64,000 nt of DNA from Pseudobutyrivibrio sp. (lineage in GTDB: Bacteria; Bacillota; Clostridia; Lachnospirales; Lachnospiraceae): the NCBI GenBank assembly GCA_024697025.1, contig JAILGH010000038.1, forward strand, positions 1-64,000, in the 5' to 3' direction. Each line of letters starts with the position of its first letter. The stretch's first letter is position 1. A model generated the notes under the pieces. It ran no database searches. It was not told where the DNA came from and saw only the letters and a program-made list of their open reading frames with translations. This document shows, piece after piece, positions 1-8,994 of this stretch. Both the position numbers and the translations under genes were made by a program.

Positions 1-199
1 TGGACCCTAGTTGCCTGATTTGTGGAATGAATCTAGTGGAATAGAAAATGAGTTTTGAAAGATATGGGCAGACCGAGCCATGGACGGCGAGGTCAAGGAA
101 AGTTGAACACGGATGTGAATCTTGACTGGTGCCCATATCTATAAAACTCATTTTCTTAATTCCACTTGATGAATGTAACATGAAGGCAACTAGGGTCCA
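1..199. ncRNA. Long rod-like hairpin, candidate structured RNA
   Basis: Bases 1-16 (TGGACCCTAGTTGCCT) pair perfectly with 184-199. After an internal bubble of about 19 and 18 bases, 36-42 pairs with 159-165, 43-56 with 143-156 and 60-70 with 130-140, giving about 32 more pairs; a small helix (91-97 with 121-127) sits near the tip. A 199-base rod with closing stem, central bubble and long terminal stem resembles the general architecture of 6S RNA, but I do not recognise the sequence and see no terminator. The outer stem starts at the first base of the window, so it may extend upstream. It could instead be an imperfect palindromic mobile element. The strand cannot be decided from the fold. Confidence 0.45.
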
Positions 200-204
200 T
201 ATAA

Positions 205-430
205 CTTATAGGGGAATTAATGTAATCTTCAAGTGTCTGAGCCATACATACAGTAGCTTCAAAGTGCAAAATCAATGAAAGGACACCCACTTAAAGCTAC
301 ATCAGCAGCAACAAGAGATTCTATTATTCTGTTCAAATTCACCTATACCCTACGTAGCAGGAGGTGCCCCCCAGAGAATTACCCTAAGGACTGTGAATAG
401 TAACTTCCGGGCGAAGAGGGGCTTATATAG
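205..430 (+). ncRNA. Pseudoknotted RNA domain upstream of recJ
   Basis: Helix 210-218/377-385 (one G-A mismatch) encloses the domain. Inside, 253-259 pairs with 294-300 and 262-266 with 288-292, making a 12-bp hairpin, and GTGTC at 233-237 pairs with GACAC at 282-286 within that hairpin's loop, which is an H-type pseudoknot. A second hairpin (340-344 with 362-366) and a possible helix 366-370/418-422 follow. There is no convincing reading frame here. It may form one RNA with the rod at 1-199, or be a long leader of recJ. It shows none of the tmRNA, RNase P, SRP or T-box signature sequences I looked for. ROOL-like or another large Firmicutes RNA is possible but not shown. Confidence 0.4.
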
Positions 431-464
431 GGACAGTGAAAAATTGTAGGATAAAGAAAATAGT

Positions 465-495
465 TTTACACTTATAACCTATTTTTTGTGATAAT
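465..495 (+). promoter_or_regulatory. Possible promoter for recJ
   Basis: TTTACA at 465-470 and TGATAA (489-494) or GATAAT (490-495), 18-19 bases apart, about 70 bases before the recJ start. The match is fair and the spacing a little long. Confidence 0.35.
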
Positions 496-563
496 ATTTA
501 TTGTGTTTAGGACATATTAGCTAGATAAAAGACTTTACTTAAATATAGAAAGAGAGAATATTA

Positions 564-2324
564 ATGAGCAAATGGATTATGCAAAGAAAAGGCGCTGATT
601 TCGTGGGGCTTGGCAAGCAGCTGGGGGTAGACCCTGTGGTTGTCAGGCTTATGGTTAATCGCGGCCTTAGTACATATGAGGAAATGAAGGAGTATTTGCA
701 TCCTACACTTGATTCCTTTCCTGACCCACATTTTTTTGCTGATATGGATAAGGCTTGCCAGCTGTTGAAGGAGGCTGTCGAAAGCGGAACGCCAATTCGT
801 GTGGTAGGAGACTATGATGTAGATGGGATTATGTCTACCTACATTTTGGTAAATGCCATTAGAAAGGTAGGAGGCAAGGTGGATTATGCAGTGCCCCATA
901 GAATGGTGGACGGTTATGGAATCAATCCTGACATGGTGCAGCAGGCTTTTGATGAGGGAATAAGATTTATTATTACCTGTGACAATGGCATTGCTGCGGC
1001 AGAGGCTGTGAATTTGGCTAAGAGCCTTGGCATGATATTTGTGATTACAGATCATCACGAGGTGCCTTTTGCTGAGGAGGATGGTAACAAGGTTCAACAA
1101 CTGCCAAATGCTGATGCGGTGGTGGATCCAAAGCGTCAGGACTGCCAGTATCCTTTTAAGGGGATTTGTGGTGCACAAGTTGCTTGGAAGGTTGCTGAAG
1201 TTTTGTATCAAGTTATGGGGATTTCATCTGATGAAGCGATGGAGTTTTTGGAGTTTGCAGCCATTGCTACGGTGTGTGATGTTATGGAGCTTAAGGATGA
1301 GAATCGTGCCACTGTTTTCCATGGAACCAAGGCAATTGAATGTACTAACAACGTTGGATTAAATGCTTTGCTTGCTAGGACTGAGCTAAAGGGCAAGCCT
1401 ATTAGTTGTTATCATTTGGGATTTATTATAGGACCATGTCTAAATGCCAGTGGACGTCTTGATACAGCTGAAAGAGCCATTCAGCTTTTGATGGAGGAGG
1501 ACAACGCCAAGGCTTTGGCTGCGGCTAACGAGCTAGTGGAGCTTAACAATCAGCGCAAGACCATGACCCAAAATGGCATTGACAAGGCTATAGAATTAAT
1601 AGAGAGTAGCGACTTGATTCAGGATAGGGTTTTGGTGGTATACATTCCAGAATTGCATGAAAGCTTGGCTGGTATTGTTGCTGGCAGACTTCGGGAAAAG
1701 TACACCAAGCCTGTGCTTGTGATAACTAAGGCTGAGGATGGAGCAAAGGGTAGTGGACGTTCAATCCCAGCTTACAATATGTTTGAGGAGCTTTCGGCGG
1801 TAAAGGATATTTTTACCAAATTTGGTGGACATCCAATGGCAGCAGGCGTATCTCTGCCAGTAGATAGAGTTGATGAGCTGCGTCAGAGATTAAATGCCAA
1901 TTGCAAATTGACAGAGGATGATATGCAGGAGGTTATCAAGATTGATTGTGATATGCCTTTATCGTACATATCTGAGGAGTTGATAGATCAGCTGGATTTG
2001 TTGGCACCGTTTGGCACAGGCAATTCCAAACCACTTTTTGCCCTAAAGGATATCAAGATTAATCGACTTTCTTACATGGGAAAGGAAGGCCAGTATCTCA
2101 GGCTAAACTTGGAAACAGAGACTGGTGGTAGTATGACAGGTCTCATGTTTAGAGGGGTTGAAGAGTTGGAAAATAGAATGATTGAAAAATATGATGAAAG
2201 CACTTGGCAAACCCTTTTTTCTACAGGAGTGCAGGATGCCAGAATAGACATTATTTACGAGCCTTCAGTTAACGAATTCAGAGGCAATCGCAGTCTTCAG
2301 GTTATAATAGAAAATTTCAAGTAG
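564..2324 (+). CDS. recJ: Single-stranded-DNA-specific 5'-3' exonuclease RecJ
   Basis: DHH-family phosphoesterase of 586 residues acting in DNA recombination and repair in the cytoplasm. The DHH domain shows the metal-binding motif DYDVDG near residue 83 and ITDHHE near 162. GPCLNASGRLDTAERA lies before the connecting helix, and the DHHA1 domain carries GGHPMAAG near residue 421. The C-terminal part fits the OB-like domain of short RecJ forms. ATG 564 follows an A/G-rich ribosome site (AGAAAGAGAG). It is the first protein gene after the structured region 1-430 and is not followed by apt/relA as in Bacillus. Identification is firm. Confidence 0.93.
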   Translation: MSKWIMQRKGADFVGLGKQLGVDPVVVRLMVNRGLSTYEEMKEYLHPTLDSFPDPHFFADMDKACQLLKEAVESGTPIRVVGDYDVDGIMSTYILVNAIRKVGGKVDYAVPHRMVDGYGINPDMVQQAFDEGIRFIITCDNGIAAAEAVNLAKSLGMIFVITDHHEVPFAEEDGNKVQQLPNADAVVDPKRQDCQYPFKGICGAQVAWKVAEVLYQVMGISSDEAMEFLEFAAIATVCDVMELKDENRATVFHGTKAIECTNNVGLNALLARTELKGKPISCYHLGFIIGPCLNASGRLDTAERAIQLLMEEDNAKALAAANELVELNNQRKTMTQNGIDKAIELIESSDLIQDRVLVVYIPELHESLAGIVAGRLREKYTKPVLVITKAEDGAKGSGRSIPAYNMFEELSAVKDIFTKFGGHPMAAGVSLPVDRVDELRQRLNANCKLTEDDMQEVIKIDCDMPLSYISEELIDQLDLLAPFGTGNSKPLFALKDIKINRLSYMGKEGQYLRLNLETETGGSMTGLMFRGVEELENRMIEKYDESTWQTLFSTGVQDARIDIIYEPSVNEFRGNRSLQVIIENFK

Positions 2325-2392
2325 AACCCTTCTGGATTTATTGAATGTGGTTCCTAAATCAATTACAATTAGATGAAAAAGGAGGGGGCAAA

Positions 2393-3337
2393 ATGGGTAA
2401 TCAACAAGTATATACATTCAATTCAAAGGATGGTCATTCGGTGATTCATTGCAGAAAGTGGCTTCCAGAGCAGGAGCCAGTGGCTGTTATTCAGTTAGTT
2501 CATGGAATGGTAGAATACATTGAAAGGTACGATGATTTTGCCCAGTTTCTTGCTTCAAAGGGATATGTGGTTGTAGGACACGACCATATCGGTCATGGTC
2601 ATTCCGTGGCCAGTGAGGATGAGCTTGGTGTTATGACAGGAGAGCATCCATCAGATTTTATGGTGGATGATATCTACACACACTATTTCATAACAAGAGA
2701 GGCCTATCCAAAACTTCCATATTTTATTTTAGGACATTCAATGGGTTCTTACTTACTCAGGAAGTTTTTATCAGTCAAAGCAGATTATATTGAAGATATT
2801 TCTGGTGCCGTAATCATGGGTACAGGTCAAGAGAGCGCAGCTACATGTAGCTTTGGCCTTGGTATGGTGGCCGTTATTTCTGCATTCAAGGGTAAGGATT
2901 ATCGTAGCACTCTTATTAGAAAGTTGACCTACAGCAAGCCTTACAAGGGATATGATTGCTACGGTAAGGATTTGGCCAATTCTTGGTTATCTAAAAACAT
3001 AGCAAACATTCAAAAGTATTATAACGACCCACTGTGTACATACCTTTTTACAGTCAACGCGTACAAGGGCCTTATTGAAGCTACCAAGTATGCTTGTTCT
3101 AAGGAAAGTGTAGTAAAGATGCGCAAGGACATGCCACTTCTTGTAGTCTCTGGAGATGCAGACCCTGTAGGCAACCTTGGAAAAGGAACCACAGCTGCAG
3201 CAGAGATGTTGAAGGCTGGTGGGGTTGAGGATGTCACTTTAAAGCTTTACCCCGGTGACAGACATGAGATTTTAAACGAATTAGACAAAGACAAAGTATT
3301 TGAAGATATATATGCGTGGCTAGAGAGCCACAAGTAA
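2393..3337 (+). CDS. Alpha/beta hydrolase, monoacylglycerol-lipase-like
   Basis: Serine hydrolase of about 314 residues of the Hydrolase_4/S33 type. Visible landmarks are the strand motif VIQLVHGMVEYIERYD with the oxyanion region, the nucleophile elbow GHSMGS, an Asp in SGDADPVG and a C-terminal GDRHEI carrying the likely catalytic His. The substrate is probably a lysophospholipid or acylglycerol; the exact specificity is inferred. An in-frame ATG exists at 2345, but ATG 2393 has a perfect GGAGGGGG site a few bases upstream and is preferred. There is no signal peptide, so the protein is probably cytoplasmic. It is followed 24 bases later by a membrane protein gene. Confidence 0.8.
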   Translation: MGNQQVYTFNSKDGHSVIHCRKWLPEQEPVAVIQLVHGMVEYIERYDDFAQFLASKGYVVVGHDHIGHGHSVASEDELGVMTGEHPSDFMVDDIYTHYFITREAYPKLPYFILGHSMGSYLLRKFLSVKADYIEDISGAVIMGTGQESAATCSFGLGMVAVISAFKGKDYRSTLIRKLTYSKPYKGYDCYGKDLANSWLSKNIANIQKYYNDPLCTYLFTVNAYKGLIEATKYACSKESVVKMRKDMPLLVVSGDADPVGNLGKGTTAAAEMLKAGGVEDVTLKLYPGDRHEILNELDKDKVFEDIYAWLESHK

Positions 3338-3361
3338 TGCAACTCTAGGATAGGAGCTAGG

Positions 3362-4405
3362 ATGGATTATTTAGATCACTTGATCACCAGATCAATACGT
3401 ACATATTACAAAAATAGGCTTTATGCTCCTATCATATTTCTTACAATCCTGCTTGTGATTACAGCTTTTACGCCGGTAGGCTATTTGATTTTTCCTAAGA
3501 ATTATCAGGAGGACGAGATTCATCTTCACGATATGTATACTTCTAGCGAGACATATGGCAGATACAATCTCAACAATCTCTATTTTACTGGATACACTAG
3601 CAAATGGTTGGATCAGAATCGTGGGTATTTTTATTACACCATGATTGATTCCCAGTGCGTAATTGTCCTTCTTTCGCCAAACACTTGCGAGCAAGGCGTG
3701 CCAAGCATTGACCACATTACCATTAAGGGGCAGATTATTGACGAGTCCTTTGCCACTAGAGAATTGTTAACTAAGCTGGCTAAGGATTTAAATTGGAACG
3801 AGGATGGTATCATGTCAACGGTTTCAAGCTACACTATTTCTGAGCCGGATGCCACTGGAATACCTGCCAAGACGTTCGAATTATTTTACTGGGCATTTGC
3901 TATTTACAGTTTAGTCATTATAATAGTCTACTGTATTTATATTTCATTTCCAGTTATGTCTCTTCCTGTTCAAAAGACAAGGGCATATGGTAAGCCATCA
4001 GAAATCCTTGCAGAGGCAGAGGAAGAGCTGGCTACATTGCCACAGCTTGCTACTGAGGATATGTTTATTACAGAGCACTATTTTATAGAGACTAGTAGCT
4101 ATGGTGTTGCCATTGTGCCAATTGATGCCATTATTTGGATTTACAAGTATTCAACTATGCACAAGTTTTTATGGCATCATTTTTCCATTACATATACCTT
4201 GCATATTACTGCAGGTAAGCGTCACTACATAAAGTGCCCTAAGAACATCAAGAGCGATATTGACGGTATTATGGACTATTTAGCAGAGGCTAATCACGAT
4301 ATTTTAGTGGGATTCTCCGAAGCAAATCGACTTAAGGTTGAGGAGATTCAAAACGATTTTGACATTATTAGAAAGATAACAAGCTTTTTATCTAAGAGGG
4401 TTTAA
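3362..4405 (+). CDS. Uncharacterised two-span membrane protein
   Basis: A 347-residue protein I cannot assign. One hydrophobic segment lies at about residues 20-45 and a second at about 180-200 (AIYSLVIIIVYCIYISF), leaving an external loop of about 130 residues and a cytoplasmic C-terminal domain of about 150. The C-terminal domain resembles the PH-like domains of several Firmicutes membrane proteins in its short hydrophobic strands, but this is only an impression. ATG 3362 follows TAGGAGC. The stop is one base before the next start region, so it is very probably co-transcribed and coupled with the methyltransferase gene. Confidence 0.6.
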   Translation: MDYLDHLITRSIRTYYKNRLYAPIIFLTILLVITAFTPVGYLIFPKNYQEDEIHLHDMYTSSETYGRYNLNNLYFTGYTSKWLDQNRGYFYYTMIDSQCVIVLLSPNTCEQGVPSIDHITIKGQIIDESFATRELLTKLAKDLNWNEDGIMSTVSSYTISEPDATGIPAKTFELFYWAFAIYSLVIIIVYCIYISFPVMSLPVQKTRAYGKPSEILAEAEEELATLPQLATEDMFITEHYFIETSSYGVAIVPIDAIIWIYKYSTMHKFLWHHFSITYTLHITAGKRHYIKCPKNIKSDIDGIMDYLAEANHDILVGFSEANRLKVEEIQNDFDIIRKITSFLSKRV

Positions 4406-4406
4406 G

Positions 4407-5150
4407 ATGGAAGCATACACCAGCTTTGCCGCGGTATACGATATGTATATGGATAATATTCCATACGATACCTGGGCAAAGAACATAAAGGATTTATTTG
4501 AAAAATATAATATGCCCATGGAGATTGTATGCGATTTGGGCTGTGGTACAGGTCAGATGACAAGGCGCCTAAAGGCCTTTGGATACGATATGATTGGCAT
4601 AGATGTCTCTTGTGATATGCTTATGGAGGCTCAGGCAAATGAGGATTCTGAAGGAATCCTTTATCTATGTCAGGACATGCGTGAGTTTGAGCTTTATGGT
4701 ACAGTAGGAGCAATAGTTAGCGTCTGTGATAGTATCAATTATCTAGCAGATACCGATGAGCTATTGCAGGTCTGCAAGCTTGCAAATACCTACTTGGATC
4801 CAAAGGGGCTTTTTATTTTTGACATTAAGACAGAGTATTTCTATGAGAAGCTAGGTGATAGCACCATAGCTGAAAACAGAAGTGAAGGCAGCTTCATTTG
4901 GGAAAATGAATATGATAGTAGTACAAGGGACAATAGTTATTTCTTGACTATCTATGCTGAGAATGAGGAGGGCACCTTTGATAGATACGAGGAGGAGCAC
5001 ATTCAGCATGCCTTTACAATGGAAGAGGTTAAAAAAGCAATCGAGGACAGTGGCCTTAAGCTTTTAGATATACTGGACGTGGCGACTATGTCTTCTCCAC
5101 AGTCAGACAGTGAAAGATTATATTTTATAGCAAGAGAAGTTAGAAAGTGA
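4407..5150 (+). CDS. Class I SAM-dependent methyltransferase
   Basis: A 247-residue methyltransferase with the glycine-rich AdoMet motif VCDLGCGTGQMTRRL near residue 43, an acidic residue ending strand 2 (MIGIDVS), motif II-like CQDMREF and a strand-4 region with VSVCDSINYL. This is the Methyltransf_11/25 group; the substrate is unknown. It starts two bases after the preceding membrane-protein gene and lies 13 bases before hslO, so the three look like one transcription unit. Confidence 0.8.
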   Translation: MEAYTSFAAVYDMYMDNIPYDTWAKNIKDLFEKYNMPMEIVCDLGCGTGQMTRRLKAFGYDMIGIDVSCDMLMEAQANEDSEGILYLCQDMREFELYGTVGAIVSVCDSINYLADTDELLQVCKLANTYLDPKGLFIFDIKTEYFYEKLGDSTIAENRSEGSFIWENEYDSSTRDNSYFLTIYAENEEGTFDRYEEEHIQHAFTMEEVKKAIEDSGLKLLDILDVATMSSPQSDSERLYFIAREVRK

Positions 5151-5163
5151 GGAACAACAATTA

Positions 5164-6033
5164 ATGAGTGATTATATAGTTAGGGCAACAGCAGCAAACG
5201 ATTCAATTAGAGCCTTTGCAATTACAAGCAAGGATTTAGTTGAAGAGGCAAGGGGAAGACACAACACTTCTCCAGTAGTTACAGCTGCGCTTGGTCGTAT
5301 GCTTTCAGCAGGCTCTATGATGGGTGTTATGCTAAAGGGCGATGACGATTTAGTTACTTTGCAGATACAGGGTAGTGGTCCAATGAAGGGAATTACTGTT
5401 ACATCCAACAGCAAGGGTGAGGTTAAGGGATTTCCTAATGTGGCAGTTGTTGATTTGCCACCAAAGAATGGCAAGCTTGATGTAGGCGGCGCCATTGATT
5501 TAGGTATCATGCGTGTCATTAAGGACATGGGCCTTAAGGAGCCTTACGTTGGTACAGTCGAGCTTCAGACAGGTGAAATCGCAGAGGATTTAACTTATTA
5601 CTATGCAGTTTCAGAGCAGATTCCATCTACAGTTGGTCTTGGTGTTTTGATGAACAAGGACAACACAGTAAACTGTTCGGGTGGCTTTATAGTACAGCTT
5701 ATGCCATTTACACCAGAGGATGTTATCTCACAAATCGAGGAGAATCTTAAAACTCTTCCTTCAGTTACAGATATGCTTTCAAGTGGCAAGACACCGGAGC
5801 AGATGTTAGAGACAGTTCTTGCAGGCTTGGATTTACAGTTTATGGAGACATATCCAGTGAAATATCAGTGTGATTGTTCAAGAGATAGAGTTGTTAAGAG
5901 TCTTGCATCTCTTGGCAAGGAGGATATGGACGACATTATCGCAGATGGAAAGCCTGTTGAGGTTAAGTGTCAGTTCTGTAATGAGGCTTATGAATTTACA
6001 ATAGATGAGCTTAAAAAGCTTCGAAAACACTAA
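5164..6033 (+). CDS. hslO: Redox-regulated chaperone Hsp33
   Basis: A 289-residue Hsp33. The N-terminal holdase domain is followed by the C-terminal redox zinc switch, seen as CDC in YQCDCSRDRV and CQFC in VKCQFCNEAYEF, the four cysteines that bind zinc when reduced. Oxidation of these cysteines activates the chaperone in the cytoplasm under oxidative and unfolding stress. The start has GAGGAA 10 bases upstream. Length and both Cys pairs match the family. Confidence 0.95.
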   Translation: MSDYIVRATAANDSIRAFAITSKDLVEEARGRHNTSPVVTAALGRMLSAGSMMGVMLKGDDDLVTLQIQGSGPMKGITVTSNSKGEVKGFPNVAVVDLPPKNGKLDVGGAIDLGIMRVIKDMGLKEPYVGTVELQTGEIAEDLTYYYAVSEQIPSTVGLGVLMNKDNTVNCSGGFIVQLMPFTPEDVISQIEENLKTLPSVTDMLSSGKTPEQMLETVLAGLDLQFMETYPVKYQCDCSRDRVVKSLASLGKEDMDDIIADGKPVEVKCQFCNEAYEFTIDELKKLRKH

Positions 6034-6081
6034 TAAATATCCGTTATGTCAAATATTAGCGGTATTTAGGCAAATCTTTAG

Positions 6082-6111
6082 TTGATTTTGTTTGCCGTTT
6101 TCCTGTAAACT
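6082..6111 (+). promoter_or_regulatory. Possible promoter of the L,D-transpeptidase gene
   Basis: TTGATT at 6082-6087 and TAAACT at 6106-6111 with an 18-base spacer, about 45 bases before the start at 6158. Fair match only. Confidence 0.3.
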
Positions 6112-6157
6112 ATCAAACGGAGAAATTTGATTTTAATAATATAAAGGGATTATTCAG

Positions 6158-7888
6158 ATGAGTGTTGTTAAGAAAGCGAAAGCTCGAAAAGTTGTCAAGA
6201 ACAAGCTTGACATGAAAAAAATTGCAATAGTTGCGGGCGCAATTTTATTAGTTTATTTAGTTGGAAGTATTTATTTTAGAAATCATTTCTACATTCGAAG
6301 CACTGTAAACGGAGTGGGTGCTTCATTTAAGACTGCAGAGGCAGTATATGACAAGATTAATGATAGTGCCAATGTTTACACAATATCATTTATAAATGCA
6401 GATGGTGATGTGGTAAATGAGGTTAGTTCAGATACATTAGGAGTTGAAGTAAATTACGATGTAGACCAGGTTCAGGAGTTGCTTGATAAGCAGACTGGAT
6501 TCAACTGGGTTGGACGTATTTTCTCTCCAATTGAGTACTACACCAAGACTGGCAATTCTTACGACGAGGCAAAGGTTAAGGAAGTAGCCGGTAGTCTTGA
6601 TTTTAGCATGCACAAAGCTACTGTAGATTCACAGGATGCATACATCAATTTCAATGGTAGCGAGTTTGAAATTGTTGACGAGGTTTATGGTGACACTATT
6701 GATCAGCAGGGCGTTGAGGATGCCATTATCTACGCTGTAGAGAACCTCAAGACTGAGATTAATATTTCTGATGGTACATGCTACCATAAGCCACATATTA
6801 CTTCAGACAATCCTAAAATGCAGGCTGCATTGGAGACTCTCAACAAATACATGGGCACACAGATTCACTATGATTTGGGAGAGGGCATCACTGAGGAGAT
6901 TCCTGCAGAGACTAAGGCAACATGGTTTACTTGGGATGATGACTTCAATGTTAGCTTCAACAATGAGGCCATTGGTGAGTTCGTAGATTCTATGTGTGAT
7001 AAGTACAACACATACGGAAAGAAGAGAGAGTTTACAGCTACATCAGGAGAGCAAGTTACTATTCCTGGTGGTTCATACGGATGGAAGATTTCCCACGATG
7101 GAGAAGTTAATCAAATTATCGCAGACCTTACAGCTGGCGAGGATGTTACAAGAGACTTTGTTTATCACTCATTTGTAGAGGGTAAGTATTGTACAGCTGC
7201 TAGTCATGGCGAGCATGATTACGCAGGCTCTTATGTAGAGGTTAACCTTACAGAGCAGCATGTATATGTATATAAGGATGGTGCGATGGTATTTGATACA
7301 CCATGTGTTACTGGAAAGATTTCTAATAATCATGGTACTCATCCAGGTATATTCCCAATTGCTTTCAAGCAAAGCCCAGCCAAGTTAAGAGGCGAGGATT
7401 ACGTTTCTAAAGTTCGCTATTGGATGCCATTTAATGATGGTCAGGGATTGCATGATGCAGATTGGAGACATGAGTTTGGCGGTACACTTTACAAGACTGG
7501 CGGTAGCCACGGTTGTGTAAATCTGCCTGTTAAGTCAGCTGAAACTATTTATGGAATAGTAGAAGCAGGCTGGCCAGTTATCGTATTCTATACTGGCAGC
7601 AGAGCCGCAGAGGATGCAGCCCTTGCTAGTCAGACTCCAGAGGCTAAGGTAATTCAGCGAATAAATGAAATCGGTGAAGTTACTATTGAAAAAGAGGCAG
7701 CTATTGCTGGAGCACGTCAGGCGTTCAACGCACTTACAGAGGAGCAGAAGGCTTCAGTTACAAATTATCAGGTATTGTGTGATGCTGAGGTTGCTGTTGT
7801 AACGCTTAAGCAGCAGGCAGGAATTCCTGCACCAGAAGTTCCAGTAGATGGTGCTACTCCAGCTCCAGAAGCTATTCAACAAGAGTAA
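6158..7888 (+). CDS. L,D-transpeptidase (YkuD) with N-terminal anchor
   Basis: A 576-residue cell-wall cross-linking enzyme. A basic N-terminus and one membrane span (about residues 20-40) leave the rest outside. Two putative peptidoglycan-binding repeats (PG_binding_4 type) fill about 60-340, and the YkuD domain ends in the catalytic motif SHGCVNLP with Cys at residue 453 and His at 451. The last 90 residues hold an alpha-helical module of the kind repeated in clostridial surface proteins (AIAGARQAFNALTEEQKASV) and a Pro/Ala/Glu tail. It catalyses 3-3 peptidoglycan links or attaches proteins to the wall. The family assignment is firm; the role of the tail is inferred. Confidence 0.9.
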   Translation: MSVVKKAKARKVVKNKLDMKKIAIVAGAILLVYLVGSIYFRNHFYIRSTVNGVGASFKTAEAVYDKINDSANVYTISFINADGDVVNEVSSDTLGVEVNYDVDQVQELLDKQTGFNWVGRIFSPIEYYTKTGNSYDEAKVKEVAGSLDFSMHKATVDSQDAYINFNGSEFEIVDEVYGDTIDQQGVEDAIIYAVENLKTEINISDGTCYHKPHITSDNPKMQAALETLNKYMGTQIHYDLGEGITEEIPAETKATWFTWDDDFNVSFNNEAIGEFVDSMCDKYNTYGKKREFTATSGEQVTIPGGSYGWKISHDGEVNQIIADLTAGEDVTRDFVYHSFVEGKYCTAASHGEHDYAGSYVEVNLTEQHVYVYKDGAMVFDTPCVTGKISNNHGTHPGIFPIAFKQSPAKLRGEDYVSKVRYWMPFNDGQGLHDADWRHEFGGTLYKTGGSHGCVNLPVKSAETIYGIVEAGWPVIVFYTGSRAAEDAALASQTPEAKVIQRINEIGEVTIEKEAAIAGARQAFNALTEEQKASVTNYQVLCDAEVAVVTLKQQAGIPAPEVPVDGATPAPEAIQQE

Positions 7889-7910
7889 GTTATTTTTGTG
7901 AGGATATAAT

Positions 7911-8966
7911 ATGACAACTTGGAAGAGCAACATTAGAACAGTAGTACCATATACTCCAGGTGAGCAGCCTAAGACTAAGGTTGTCAAATTAAATACAAAT
8001 GAAAATCCATACCCACCAAGTCCTTTGGTGGGTCAGGTTATTTCTAATATCAATATAGAGGATTTCAAAAAATATCCAGATCCAACCTGTGATATTCTTA
8101 TAGAGGCTCTTGCAAAATATCATTCAGTTGACAAGGAAAATGTCTTTGTCGGCGTCGGTTCAGATGATGTTTTGGCTATGAGTTTTCTTACATTCTTCAA
8201 TTCAAACATGCCAATTATTTTCCCAGATATTACATATTCGTTCTATGATGTTTGGGCAGATTTATTTAGAATTCCATATGAGGTTAAGCAACTTGATGAG
8301 GATTTTAAACTCGTGGCAGAGGATTACGCAAAGCCATGTGGCGGCATTGTAATTCCTAATCCAAATGCTCCTACAGGTGTTGCAGAGCCAGTAGAGTTTT
8401 TTGAAAAAATTGTAGCTGCACACCCAGAGTGTGTAGTTATTATAGATGAAGCTTACGTTGATTTTGGTTCTGAGTCTTGCATGAGCCTTACTTCTAAGTA
8501 TGACAACGTCCTTGTGGTCCGTACATTTTCTAAGTCTCGCGCTATGGCCGGCAATCGTATTGGCTATGCTGTGGGTAACAAGGAGTTAATCAAATACCTT
8601 ACAGATTGCAAGTTTGCTTTTAATTCATACACTATGGATACTATCACCCTAAGGGCTAGCGTGGCTTCTATAGAGGATGATGAATATTTTAAAGCTAGAA
8701 TAAATGATGTTATTAACACAAGAGAGTGGACCAAGGCTAGACTTAAGGAACTCGGTTTTACATTCCCGGATTCCAAGAGTAATTTTATTTTTGCAAAACA
8801 CCCAAGTGTTGATGCTAATGTGATTTTTGAAGAACTGAAAAAGAGGGGTATTATCGTGCGCCACTTTTCTAATCCGGCTCGAATAGCAGATTATTTGCGA
8901 ATAAGCATCGGAGCGGATGAACAGATGCAGACAGTTATAGAGGCGCTTAAAGAAATTCTGCACTAG
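7911..8966 (+). CDS. hisC: Histidinol-phosphate aminotransferase
   Basis: Class I/II PLP-dependent aminotransferase of 351 residues. NENPYPPSP near the N-terminus, PNPNAPTG, IIDEAYVDF and the PLP-lysine motif TFSKSRAMAGNRIGYA are all present. HisC converts histidinol phosphate and 2-oxoglutarate reversibly to imidazole-acetol phosphate and glutamate, and some HisC also serve in Phe/Tyr synthesis. No other his genes are nearby, so it stands outside a histidine operon. GAGGATATAAT precedes ATG 7911, 22 bases after the transpeptidase gene. Confidence 0.88.
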   Translation: MTTWKSNIRTVVPYTPGEQPKTKVVKLNTNENPYPPSPLVGQVISNINIEDFKKYPDPTCDILIEALAKYHSVDKENVFVGVGSDDVLAMSFLTFFNSNMPIIFPDITYSFYDVWADLFRIPYEVKQLDEDFKLVAEDYAKPCGGIVIPNPNAPTGVAEPVEFFEKIVAAHPECVVIIDEAYVDFGSESCMSLTSKYDNVLVVRTFSKSRAMAGNRIGYAVGNKELIKYLTDCKFAFNSYTMDTITLRASVASIEDDEYFKARINDVINTREWTKARLKELGFTFPDSKSNFIFAKHPSVDANVIFEELKKRGIIVRHFSNPARIADYLRISIGADEQMQTVIEALKEILH

Positions 8967-8994
8967 GTAATAGGTTATATTAGGAGATAATAAA

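Noticed and set aside
1-430. tmRNA, RNase P, SRP RNA or T-box as identity of the left-end RNA
   Set aside because: None of their signature sequences was found on either strand.
561-1211. Long minus-strand open frame opposite recJ
   Set aside because: Lies fully within the strongly supported recJ gene, has no ribosome site and an unnatural His/Ser-rich composition.
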